This document shows positions 35,653 through 45,686 of a stretch of 64,000 nt of DNA, piece after piece. The DNA is taken from assembly GCF_029962835.1 (NCBI RefSeq), contig NC_080585.1, forward strand, positions 60,933,443-60,997,442. The letters run 5' to 3'. A program made the position numbers and the translations under genes. Position 1 is the first letter of the stretch. The number at the start of each line of letters is the position of its first letter. The DNA is from Magnolia sinica (lineage: Eukaryota > Streptophyta > Magnoliopsida > Magnoliales > Magnoliaceae). The notes beneath the pieces are model-generated. The model was not told where the DNA came from. It was given only the letters and a program-made list of their open reading frames with translations, and made no database searches.

Positions 35653-36592
35653 CTAGATCAACATTTCTGGTTCTTGCTCCTCTTGATCATTCTTGTGGAA
35701 TAGGGAGTTTTCATCGAATCTGACATTACGACTAGTGATAACTTTGCGTGTAACCTTGTCGAATAACCTGTAACCTTTTATATCAACACCATAACCAACA
35801 AAGATGTACTTTTTGGCTCTATGGTATAGGTTGTCTCTCTCAACTGACGGTACATGAGAGTAAGCATCACAACCTGCATGTGACCACTCCATACTTCCTC
35901 TAAGATTTTACATTCAATTGTCATAGAAGAAGACCGGTTCACTAAATAGCAAGTCGTGTTAATGCCTCTATCCATAAGTCATTGCCCGACGCATCATTAC
36001 TTAACATGCATCGGGTCCTCTCTAAGAAGTCTGATTCATCCGTTCAGCCACTTCATTTTATTAGGGCGTGTGGCGCATTGTGTTATGCCTAATGATCCCT
36101 CCATCCTTGCAATATTCATTAAACTCAGTGGACGTAAATTCTCCACCATTGTCAGTCCTTAAAAACTTTATTTTTCGTCCTGATTATTTTTTGACCATTG
36201 CCTTCCACTGTTTGAATATGGTTAAAACTTTAGATTTACATTTCATGAAGTAAACCCAAACTTTCTGGAGTAGTCATCAATGAATGAAATAAACCATGAT
36301 GACCCCCCAATGGAAACCCCTGGCGATAGCCCCCATACATTAGAGTGCACATAATTAAGCACTCTCTTACATACATTTTTCCAGATTTAAAAGATAATCT
36401 AGATTATTTACTATATATACAATGCTCGCATATATCAAAATTAAAATTCTTAAAAATTAGAATCAAACAATGATCAGATAGTACCTTCATGCCCCGCTTG
36501 CTCATGTGGCCCAGACGAGCATGCCACATATGTACAGACATGAAATCTGCAACAACCGTTGCCGCTCCACCTGCTGAAGTGCTCCCGATCAA
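35653..36592 (-). pseudogene. Copia element integrase (broken)
   Basis: The minus-strand reading opens with the pre-integrase zinc finger (MWHARLGHMSKRGM, CEHCIYSK). The catalytic core has RTDNGGEFTS (second Asp, about 36127-36158) and EVAERMNQT (Glu, about 36020-36045). The C-terminal module is SHVPSVERDNLYHRAKKYIF, VGYGVDIKGYRLFD and VRFDENSLF. Two adjacent stops precede NEVAERMN, and other stops follow. The first catalytic Asp region is poorly readable. Confidence 0.9.
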
Positions 36593-36667
36593 CCTATAAA
36601 GGCTTTCATGTCTTTACGCTCTCATAACCAATAGTGCCCCTTTTGAAACTTTAAAGACACCATAAGA

Positions 36668-37059
36668 CTAATGAACTTGCACCCTATAGTCTCGAGTGCA
36701 CCGAGAGAAAATCAGACTTTTTTTCATATCAGTAACCTGCCTGACATCAATCAAAGTACGCTCCATCCCATTAAACATCTTGATGCTCACTATAACAATA
36801 GCCACAACATTATAGGCATTGTCATTGCCTATAAAGACATGTCCACCGTCGCATTCTCTGTAACTGGCGAACCAACTCCGATGAGGAGTCATGTGATATG
36901 ACGCTCCTGTGTCAAGGATCCACTCATCTCTAAGATTATCGTGCGAGTGTTCGATCATGGACACAGACAGAACATCACCTCCACTTGTCTCTTTATCAGA
37001 TGTAACAACATTGGCCTCCCTAGAGGAAGCCTCTGGGTTTTCTTTCTTTGTTTTATGAT
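36668..37059 (-). pseudogene. Copia element protease
   Basis: This is the aspartic protease of the copia polyprotein. The minus-strand reading has EWILDTGASYHMTPHRSWF, with the catalytic DTG intact, followed by HVFIGNDNAYNVV. It lies just downstream of the gag zinc knuckle, as usual in copia elements. The frame stays open into the pre-integrase region up to about 36668, then breaks. Confidence 0.9.
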
Positions 37060-37712
37060 TTGTACAATCCTTCTTCATGTGTCCAGTCATCCCATAGTTC
37101 TAACACTTCAATTTTCCTTTGCCCTTGCCCTTGGATTTGGATCTAGGCCTTTAAGATCTTGTCTCTCGATCAGTATTCCTGCCTCTCGTAAACATTGCAT
37201 CGATCAGAAGATGTCCATATGCCACCGTTTATCTTTCTCACGGCCTTCCCTTAAAGGGCTAAGATAATAGTGTCTACACTCAGGGATTTATCTGCTGTGC
37301 ACAATGAGTCCCTGAATGACTCATACGATGTCAGAAGAGAATTTAACAACATGTATGCCTGATCTTCATCTTTAACCAGTTCCTCCATATCTAGCAACTT
37401 GCAAATCAATTTATTAAAGTAATGGATGTGGGCCTCCACATCTCCACCATTTGTCATCTTAAAGGTGAACAACTGTAACTTCAAGTATAGGCGATTCTCA
37501 GTGAATTTTTTCGTATAAATATCCTCTAACTTCACCCATAAACCAGCTGTAATTTTCTCCCTTAAAACATTATAGAGAACCTCATCCGTGAGACATAAAC
37601 GAATCGAGGATAAGGCCTTTTTATCAAGAGTATTCCAATCATCATCACTCATAGTCATCTTTCGCTCCTTAAGAGTATCATCCTCACCTTGCTTGGTTAA
37701 GGAACTGATCAT
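37060..37712 (-). pseudogene. Copia element gag (broken zinc knuckle)
   Basis: The minus-strand open stretch 37712-37251 shows the UBN2-type copia Gag: WNTLDKKALSSIRLCLTDEV, LWVKLEDIYTKKF and DEDQAYMLLNSLLTSYESF. Further on, about 37115-37060, the nucleocapsid knuckle CX2CX4HX4C is recognisable as GMTGHMKKDC. It is preceded by a stop, and the second Cys has become Tyr. The start codon of the original gag was not located with certainty; it should lie close to 37790-37810, after the PBS. Confidence 0.88.
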
Positions 37713-37822
37713 CTTGATCTTTTATAACTTAAAAGTTATTTTTACCTTAGTACTTCTCAATGTCATACCTAGTGTTTCTCATTGATGCTAATCCTTCAGA
37801 TTCAGGCATGTGCCCCAACGAT

Positions 37823-37835
37823 TGCTCTGATACCA
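37823..37835 (-). other. Primer-binding site of the copia element (tRNA-iMet)
   Basis: TGGTATCAGAGCA on the minus strand, 2 bp after the 5' LTR. It is an exact match to the plant initiator-Met PBS. Confidence 0.93.
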
Positions 37836-37837
37836 CT

Positions 37838-38276
37838 TGTTGGGAGAATGGCAGAATCACACAGAGATGAATCTAGGATAGCAATCCAAAATCACCAAGC
37901 AAACATAAAGGAGAACATAGGGATTTAACGTGGAAAACCCTTTCGAGAAAAAAGTCAGGGCACAAAGCGACAAAAATTCACTATGAAAGTAGAAATTACC
38001 CGTTTCGAACAACCTCGAATCTCACCCTTGCTACACCCCTTTGAAACCCTAAAACTATTAAAAAAAACCCTTAAAATACCTCCTAATTCCGTTTACACCC
38101 ATATATATAGCCTTAGAAAAATCTCATACGAAATTGGAAACAAATCCCACAAATTCACAGTTTTGCGTAAAAACTGCACAAAATCCTGTCAATGCCATCG
38201 AAGGTGACATCGAACAAATTGTCGATGGCATCGACAGACCCTGTATCTGATTTGATTTAAGACATCAAATACAACA
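37838..38276 (-). repeat. 5' LTR of the copia element (439 bp)
   Basis: It matches the 3' LTR except for an internal deletion of about 155 bp within the TCGATGNCATCGAA array near 38190. Confidence 0.93.
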
Positions 38277-38539
38277 GTGTGCATCCTTTAAATTGCCCAA
38301 CTCACACTGGTTTGACACCAACGTGCTATATATCATCAAAGAAAGGCTTTCTTTTTATGGTTTTCTTTTAATATTAATTGTGCATCTTAATAGCAAGGGA
38401 ATTTTCAAAATACTACCTCATTAAATTTGGTAAAATTATTAACTTTTTGTTAAACTATTTCATTAATCTCTCATTTTTATCATGTTTTTTCATAAAATGA
38501 CAAAAATAGCTATAAAATGTAAATATGGACTTGTATTGC

Positions 38540-38607
38540 CTAGTATAGAAACACTACATCCACGTCCTCACTTGTTGACATGGCAAAGTTATGTAGGGCC
38601 CACCATG

Positions 38608-38654
<47 letters not shown>

Positions 38655-39020
38655 ATCCATGCTGCCCATCCACTTTGACAAATCATTTTAGACTATGAGC
38701 AAAAAATAAGGAAAATTAAAAGCTTAAGTGGACCATGATCCTTAATGATGATGCCTAATTGAAACCTTCTTAGGACCCACCCACCATGTTGTTTATTTGT
38801 CATCCAAGGTCACACAGACCTGTATTATGGGAAAACACAAATACCAATACCAACACAAACTTTTGTGACCCTAAAGAAGGTTTCAACAATAGGTGTTCAT
38901 TTTCAACTTGAACAACCTGTAGCCCATCTGATGAAAAAGTCTTTCCTGATGAGTCCACATGGACCAATGAGACGTTGCCATGTGTTGGCACTATGTGCAA
39001 ATGATGGACGGAATCTGACT
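38540..39020. repeat. MITE-related relic with (TG)n
   Basis: The segment carries the same ordered words as the MITE1 body: GGGCCCACCATGATG, GCCCATCCACTTTGAC, TTTATTTGTCATCCA, GGGAAAACACAAATACC, ACTTTTGTGACCC. It contains a (TG)n run at 38609-38651. Clear terminal inverted repeats were not found, so ends are approximate. Element C1 inserted just to its right. Confidence 0.65.
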
Positions 39021-39037
39021 CGCACCTTGATGATATC

Positions 39038-40533
39038 TGTTCACAACCCCAAGTGTAGGATCACGATGTAGTAATAATCTCAGTGAGACTAAGGTTGAAT
39101 CCATAGGGACTAAACTTGTATGTCTTCTGAATTTAACTAGAACTATAGCTAGATGAAGAACTAAAGCAGAAATATGAATTTAAATGAGTAATTTTGAGTA
39201 ATGAGTAAAGTATCAATTAAAAGTGAGAACTAGGGTACCAAGGATCCACTTGTAGCAATTGAGATGCTACCTTACCTAATTCAAGAGATCCAACTAAAAT
39301 CAAAGTCCTATCCTATCTATTTGAAAGAAGAGATACTCAAATCTTTGATCTTCTTGTTGATCTAGCCTCAATGGAGGAGAATTGTGGTAAATTGGAAGGG
39401 ATTCCATCACCCAACCATGCCTAGGAGACGATGGCAAACAATAGGATTTACCAAATCCACAATATCAAATAGAAAAAAAAAAACATATTTAAAGCTATTA
39501 CAGATCTATTATAATTTGAGTCACAACAAACCTTTAAAAACTGAAAATATTTCTTAGAATCAACTAGAATTCAATGAAGTTCAAACATAAACATGAATCA
39601 AAAGCAAAGTAAACATCCCAATCATGCTACAAATGTGACTCTTAGCCCTAGCTAAGAGGTTTTAGCCAACCATAGACATGATTGAACTAAAGTCTCTCAA
39701 ACAAAGCATAAAACAAACTAAAGAACAAAGAAGAAAGCTCTTGTACGATGGCTCCACCCTTTTGCTCCACTCATTGAACCCTCGAAGATACCTAAAAACA
39801 TCCTAGAGACTCCTATTCATAGTTGTGAAGCTCCACCTTTCGCACCGACTTGGAATTTTCGTAAACCGCTTCAAATTACGCAATCCGCATCGGCCCCGCA
39901 TTACGATTCTGCATGATTTCGATGGCACCGAAGTTGGTTCGGTAGCACCAAAATCATATCTGAAATTTATCGCATCTGAAATTGTATGTACAAAGTACTT
40001 AGGTGGCACCGAAATTGGCTTAGTAGGTGGCACCAAAGCTGGCTTCAGTGGCACCGAATTAAGCTTAGGTGGCATCTAATTAAGTTATTTTCTTGTTGGA
40101 CTTTTTTGTGCACTTTTGGTGGCACCGAAGTTGGTTAGGTGGGACTGAACTGTCCTATTTTTCTGCTCTTTAACTTATGCTTTTGCTAATCTTTTCTCCT
40201 TCCTTTGCACTTGGTTTTCTTGGATCTTTGGCATGAGAATTCTCCATTCTTTTCTGCTCTTTAACTTATGCTTTTGCTAATCTTTTCTCCTTCCTTTGTA
40301 CTTGGTTTTCTTAGATCTTTGGCATGAGAATTCTCCGTTCTTGGACTCCTAAGATCCCTCCTTTGCCTTGGTGATTCTTGAGCACTAAATTCATGCTTTT
40401 AGCATTCTTTTCAATCTAAGCTCTCAGATTCACCTTACAACACAAACATGCATAAAATATAACATTAAGTAGTATCATGTTCATAAAACCAAGATATAAA
40501 TGGGAGAAAATATGCAATATTTGACACTCAACA
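39038..40533 (-). repeat. 3' LTR of C1 (1496 bp)
   Basis: It starts TGTTCACAACCCCAAGTG and ends TTGACACTCAACA. It contains several GATGGCACCGAAG / GGTGGCACCGAA units (about 39915-40140) and a locally duplicated ~80-bp block at about 40164-40335 (TCTGCTCTTTAACTTATGC twice). Confidence 0.92.
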
Positions 40534-41806
40534 CACTCCCCAACCAGCATTTTGCTAGTCCCGAGCAAAACATGTGAAAGATAGATCGAAAGCCAATGTA
40601 TAATTTCTATAAGTTCAAGCGATTTAAAAATAATCTAGACAATAGAATTCTAAAATACATCAATGTTGAGCATTACTTTCTCATAGACTCTAACACTCGA
40701 TAAATTTCATAGTCAAGTTCAAAGTATTAATCCTCTAATTAGAACAATTGTAAACATTGAGTTCCATGGGTACATAGTGAAGCCTAGACTTATCACAATC
40801 AAAGTTTCAATTCTCCATTTTCATGATGACATCGATAATCAAAAGAGCATTCAAGATGACCAAAACCTAAACCAAAACATGTCTTATAGGTTAGCTTTTT
40901 ATTCTTCCAGCTTTTGATTTTTCTATCGATGGCTTTCACACTATGCTCAATCTTTTCAATGATCTTCAATAGGTAGCCTTTTTCGACGACAAGTGTTTTT
41001 TAGCTAGGTATTTTCTTTTTCTTTCTTTTCAATTCTTCTTATGAACATGATGGACAAATTCCCCAGATTGGTTCCTTTCATGCTTAATAATCTTTAAGTT
41101 AACAATTCAATATCAAACTAAAACATTAATGTGTAAACTAGATGTGACATGTGAACTCATAACTCAATCAATGTTTAAAACTTCTAATCATGGATTAATA
41201 ATTCAAAGTTAACTTTGAAATCTAGTAAGTAACTAAATCTAAGAGTTATTAATCATCAACATTAAGTATCTTAAAGTTCTACTCTTTGAATTAACTTTAA
41301 AATTACTTAATTCACAGAAATTTCAAAAAATTTCCATAGTTTCCAATTATTTTTTTTCAAAGACTAAGAAAACACTAATTAGTTTACCTAATCCATAAAA
41401 GACTAAAAAAATACTGATTAGTTTACCAAATCCATACCTCCTAACCTAAAATCTACATTGACCTTAATGTAAAAGATATACCCATGAAATGCTTATGAGG
41501 CAATGAAAAGAAATGGAGTAGTGATGGAAAGGTATCACCTGAAGAAGGAGATTTGAGGCTTTTCCATGGATCTCAGCATAAGATAGGCTATCACAAAGAC
41601 TAAACAAACACAGAAAGCAAACTATCTTAGTCCTATGAAAGAAATAAATTCTAATCCTAAACTATGAAAGAAGGGAAAATCTACTCAGTCATGTATCCAG
41701 GTTCTTCCTCTGGCTAGTATCTTGATAAATTTCTCAGTATGTTTCTCAACAAGATCATCCAAAAGCCCTTTTTACAATAGGCTTGGATATCCTGGAGCAT
41801 GAATGT

Positions 41807-42031
41807 CTAGAGAAATTTATGGACCTCAGCATAAAGATTCCTTTTAATCTCCTCAGGTGTCCAAAGTATATACGATTCACTTGTGACAAAATAGGTTTCA
41901 ATGTTAGTATACCATGGTGAATTAGAGATTACAAGTAGATGAAATTCAGAAAAATTCTCAATAGGTGATATAATCTCAACACATTCAAAAGTTTCAGACT
42001 TTAGTTCAGTTTTTGGATCCTCCTCCTTCAA
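41807..42031 (-). pseudogene. C1: remnant of the Athila pol RNase H-integrase linker
   Basis: The minus-strand reading has SNSPWYTNIETYFVTSE and WTPEEIKRNLYAEVHKFL. This resembles the 'PWYANIVNYLV ... F..EV..F' linker that precedes the integrase zinc finger in Athila-type pol. Just downstream (about 41690) the sequence joins the 3' non-coding region shared with C2 and C3, so the whole integrase seems deleted. The assignment is by motif memory and tentative. Confidence 0.5.
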
Positions 42032-42112
42032 TGGTAAATATTCATGATCTGTGGAAGGAGGGGCTTTAAAATAAGGGTTCTCTCGGTAAGTAACAACTAT
42101 CGAAGTATTGTC

Positions 42113-43230
42113 TTACAAGGCATCCACTATTTCTTTTATTATGGGATTATTTGAATCTACAAAGTGTACCAAGCAATCTTTCAGAGAGTTGAGAGATTTA
42201 GTTGAAAGGGACTCATTCTCCACATTGATGTCTGTGATGATCCGCCCAAGGATTCCATTATCTCTGAAAGTAGATGAAGGCATGATCTCTTGCTCTTCAT
42301 CTTGGTGAGAATAAATCATCACCGAATGTATCTTGCCTTGCCTTACATAGGTAGATTAAGGATCAATAGGCGAAGAATTGATGTGAAGACTATGTTCATT
42401 GGTTCCACTCAGTAAAGGAATTGTATCGTTAAGGGTTGACAACTCAGATGGTGGCCTTAATTGGATGATTTCAAATTCTAAAGTAATATCGAGAACTCGT
42501 CCATCTCCCGAATCATATCATCATTTAATTCAGGGGAGTAGTCTAAACATGCCTCACAAGAGTTAGAAGGGTCAGTTGAAAGGTGCTCATCCTCCATATT
42601 TAAATCAGACATATCAGATGGGTGGAGTAGATCATTATGGTCGACAACTTCCTTAACCTCTTGATCATTGACCTGGACCAAACTTGAGATCGATTCCAGA
42701 GAAATTTGGGCTATAATCTCATAACTGTCATCACATTCCTCATCATCTTCCAATTCAGTGCAGTGCACAAGTGGGATGAGATTGCTTTCCTCACATTTTG
42801 TTTCTAAGTTGGGTTGAGGTTTGAATAAATTAGCATCTTCCTCCTCATTGAAACAAAGTGTGTTATGTAAGTGAAGTGTGTCAGTATAATTATATTTGAA
42901 AGACACCCATGTCTCTTGATCACTTCTTTGGACGGTCATCAAGATTGACTCTTCGGGAGATTGAACCATATGCTTATTAACAGAATCCAACTCCTTATTC
43001 TCAGTTTCAATATTCCCCACAAGCGAGTTAGGGTCACTTTCCTCGCATTGTGTTTCTAAATTGGGTTGAGGCTGGGATAACTTAGCCTCTTTCTCCTCAT
43101 TAAGGTGGGACTGACGTTCTTGAATGGAGGATTCAATCGCTTCTAATGATTTTCTAATGTCCGCGAATGACTGTGTGGTGAATTGGTTGAATTGTTCTTG
43201 AGCTTCCATGTATTTTTGAATTGACTCCAC
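42113..43230 (-). pseudogene. C1: Gag-like coiled segment plus acidic repeat protein
   Basis: The main open frame (43230-42478, 250 codons) starts with a predicted coiled segment (MESIQKYMEAQEQFNQFTTQ ... SLEAIESSIQERQ) like the C-terminal part of Athila Gag. It continues as an acidic region with an internal duplication. LNEEKEAKLSQPQPNLETQC and FNEEEDANLFKPQPNLETKC open two units of about 65 residues. A second pair (LNMEDEHLSTDPSNSCE and INVENESLSTKSLNSLKD) links it to the stretch 42322-42113 beyond a stop. No enzymatic motif is visible and the function is unknown. Confidence 0.6.
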
Positions 43231-43394
43231 TTAGATTGTTTCCGGTTCAATCTCATAAGTAGGATTCAATCGCTTCTAATGATTTTCTAATGTCCGCGAA
43301 TGACTATGTGGTGAATTGGTTAAATTGTTATTGAGCTTCCATGTATTTTTGAATTGACTACACTTAGATTGTTTCCGGTTCAATCTCATAAGTA
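43129..43394. repeat. 133-bp tandem duplication in C1
   Basis: Two copies start at 43129 and 43262 (GGATTCAATCGCTTCTAATG) and differ at few bases. The unit length is not a multiple of three, so the duplication shifts the frame upstream of the Met at 43230. Confidence 0.93.
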
Positions 43395-43532
43395 GGGGAT
43401 CCAAGGGAGTAGTCATTAAAATCAATTGTTGGTCCATCTCTCTAATTTTGATGTTTCCATTTATTAAAGTCATACAGGTCATATGTGGGAGAGTTTGATG
43501 GTTGTTGGTACACATTATCACCCATAATATAG

Positions 43533-43823
43533 TCACGCATAGTTTTCTTCTTGCTGGATGGTGAACTTGTCCTCACTCCAACAATCACGATGACCCCAAT
43601 AATCACGTACTATTCTCTTAATATGTGGAGTGTAATTATTCTCTTCCATATGATCACGCATAGACTTCTTGATTGGTAGAGCATTGTATTTTGGTTGGTT
43701 CTTGATGATAGTTTCAGAAAAATTTTGAGACATAGGCTGTTTCCTAACATAATCATCTGACAGCCCTTCACAATATCTCTTAAGTAGCTCAACATATTGA
43801 CGTTCCCACTCTTGCATATACAT
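43533..43823 (-). pseudogene. C1: unrecognised open stretch upstream of the acidic frame
   Basis: 96 codons on the minus strand (MYMQEWERQYVELLKRYCEG, then DHMEENNYTPHIKRIVRDYW) of ordinary coding-like composition. It lies where gag should be but shows no Gag motif I can name. The 133-bp duplication separates it from the next frame. Confidence 0.35.
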
Positions 43824-44346
43824 GGTAAAACCATAATTATGAATCTAATCCTAAAATAGAATAAAAGAAAATCCTACAGAAATATGGAAAATAGGTAGAA
43901 GGGAGAAGTTAGAAGGAAGAGAAGACTATAATCGAAGATCTTACAAGATCGAAAAACAATGTTAGTTCCTAAAAACAAATATAGAAAAATCCTAAAAACA
44001 AAATTCTAAAATTAGAAAGTTCTAAAAACCCTAAATTAGAAAATTTCAAAAAGTAAGAAAAATCTAACCTAGAACGGAAATTAAACCTAGAAGGAAAACT
44101 AGATGAACTAAAACAAAGAAGAGATCTAGAAAAGATAAGAAAGAAGGTTAGAACAAAATTACCGAATAAGAGTTACTATGTTGGAATCCTATAAAATAGA
44201 AAACAAAGTTAGTTTCTAAAAACAAAGTAGAAAAATTCCTAACCTAAAAATAAAACAGAAAGTTAATCCTAATCTTAACCTATTTCTAAAACTAATTAAA
44301 TTCAAAAAAATGCAACTGTTAATCCCTTACAATGACACTAAAAATA

Positions 44347-45681
44347 TTTTCACAACCCCAAGTGTAGGGTCGCGATGTAGTAATAATCTCAGTGAGATCG
44401 AGGTCAAATTCACGAGGACTAAACTTGTATGTCTTCTAAATTTAACTAAAACTAGAGCTAGATGAAGAACTAAAGCAGAAAACTGAATTTAAATGAATAA
44501 TTTTGAGTAATGAGTAAAGTATCAATTAAAAGTGGGAACTAGGGTGCCAAGGATCCACTTGTAGCAATTGAGATGCTACCTTGCTTAATTTAAGAGATCC
44601 AACTAGACTCAGAGTCCTATCCTATCTATTTGAAAGAAGAGAGACAAATCTCTGAACTTCTCATTAATCTAGCCTTAATGGAGGAGAATTGTGGTGAATT
44701 GGAAGGGATTCCATCACCTAACCATGCCCAGGAGACTATGGCAAACAACAGGATTTACCAAATCCACAATCTCAAATAGAAAAGAAGATCTTTAAAGCTA
44801 TTGCAGATCTATTGTAATTTGAGTCACAACAAACCATTAAAAACTAAAAATATTTTTTAGAATCAACTAGAATTCAATGAAGTTCTAACATAAACATGAA
44901 TCAAAAGAAAAGTAAACATCCTAATCATGCTATGAGCTTCACCTCTTAGCCCTAGCTAAGAGGTTTAGCTAACCGTAGACATGATTGAACTAAAGTCTCT
45001 CAAACAAAGCATAAAACAAACGAAAGAACGAAGAAGAAAGCTCTTGGACGGTGGCTCCACCCTTTTGCTCCATTGCTTGAACCCTCAAAGATGCCTAGGA
45101 ACGTCCTAGGAACTCCTATTTATAGTTGTGAAGCTCCACCTTTTGCACTAACTTGGAATTTCCGCAAACCGCCTCAAATTATGCAATCCGCATTGGCGCC
45201 GCGTTATGATTCTGCATGATTTCGATGGCACCAAAATCGTATCTGAAATTTATTACATCTGAAATTATATATGCAGAGTACTTAGGTGGCACCGAAGCTG
45301 GCTTCGATGGTGCCGAATTAAGTTGTTTTCTTGTTGGACTGTTTTGTGCACTTTCGGTGGTATCGAAGTTAGCTTAGGTGGGATCGAATTGTCCTATTTT
45401 TCTGCTGTTTAACTTGTGCTTTTACCAATCTTTTCTTCATCCTTTATACTTGGTTTCCTTGGATCTTTGGCGTGAGAATTCTCCGTTCTTGGACTCCTAA
45501 GATCCCTCCTTTGCCTTGGTGATTCTTGAGCACTAAATCCATGCTTTTAGCATTCTTTTCAATCCAAGCTCTCAGATTCACCTTGCAACACAAACATGCA
45601 TAAAATATAACATTAAGAAGTATCATGTTCATAAAACTAAGATATAAATAGGAAAAAATATGCAATATTTGACACTCAATA
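44347..45681 (-). repeat. 5' LTR of C1 (1335 bp)
   Basis: It begins TTTTCACAACCCC (canonical TG lost) and ends ACACTCAATA. A TATA-like box on the minus strand (CTATAAATAGGAG, about 45113-45125) lies downstream, in the sense direction, of GATGGCACC-type units (about 45222-45375). It lacks the local duplications seen in the 3' LTR. Confidence 0.9.
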
Positions 45682-45686
45682 ATATC

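Larger units (their letters stand above)
33283..38276 (-). mobile_element. Full-length Ty1/copia element (Tork/Tnt1-like), broken
   Basis: This minus-strand element of 4994 bp is flanked by the target duplication GTGTG (33278-33282 and 38277-38281). Both LTRs start TGTTGGGAGAA and end AAATACAACA on the plus strand. Next to the 5' LTR is a tRNA-iMet PBS (37823-37835). Next to the 3' LTR is a purine-rich tract, ATGGTGGAGAT on the minus strand (33881-33891). The copia order gag-protease-integrase-RT-RNase H is visible. Frames are broken by several stops and shifts. Placement in the Tork/Tnt1 group is inferred from gag and protease flavour. Confidence 0.95.
39038..45681 (-). mobile_element. Athila-like Ty3/gypsy element C1, non-autonomous
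   Basis: This minus-strand element of 6644 bp is flanked by ATATC (39033-39037 and 45682-45686). Its LTRs (39038-40533 and 44347-45681) start TGTTCACAACCCC on the plus strand and end GACACTCAACA. The 3' non-coding region next to the 3' LTR (CGGGACTAGCAAAATGCTGG, then GGTTGGGGAGTG) is shared with C2 and C3, which carry Athila-type pol ends. Here, however, the 3.8-kb interior has no RT or integrase core, only a Gag-like coiled segment, an acidic repeat protein and a short pol-linker remnant. No standard PBS was recognised beside the 5' LTR. Confidence 0.88.

Noticed and set aside
41411..41470. Possible tRNA or small RNA gene in the non-coding interior of C1
   Set aside because: No cloverleaf or A/B box could be recognised by eye here or elsewhere in the window.
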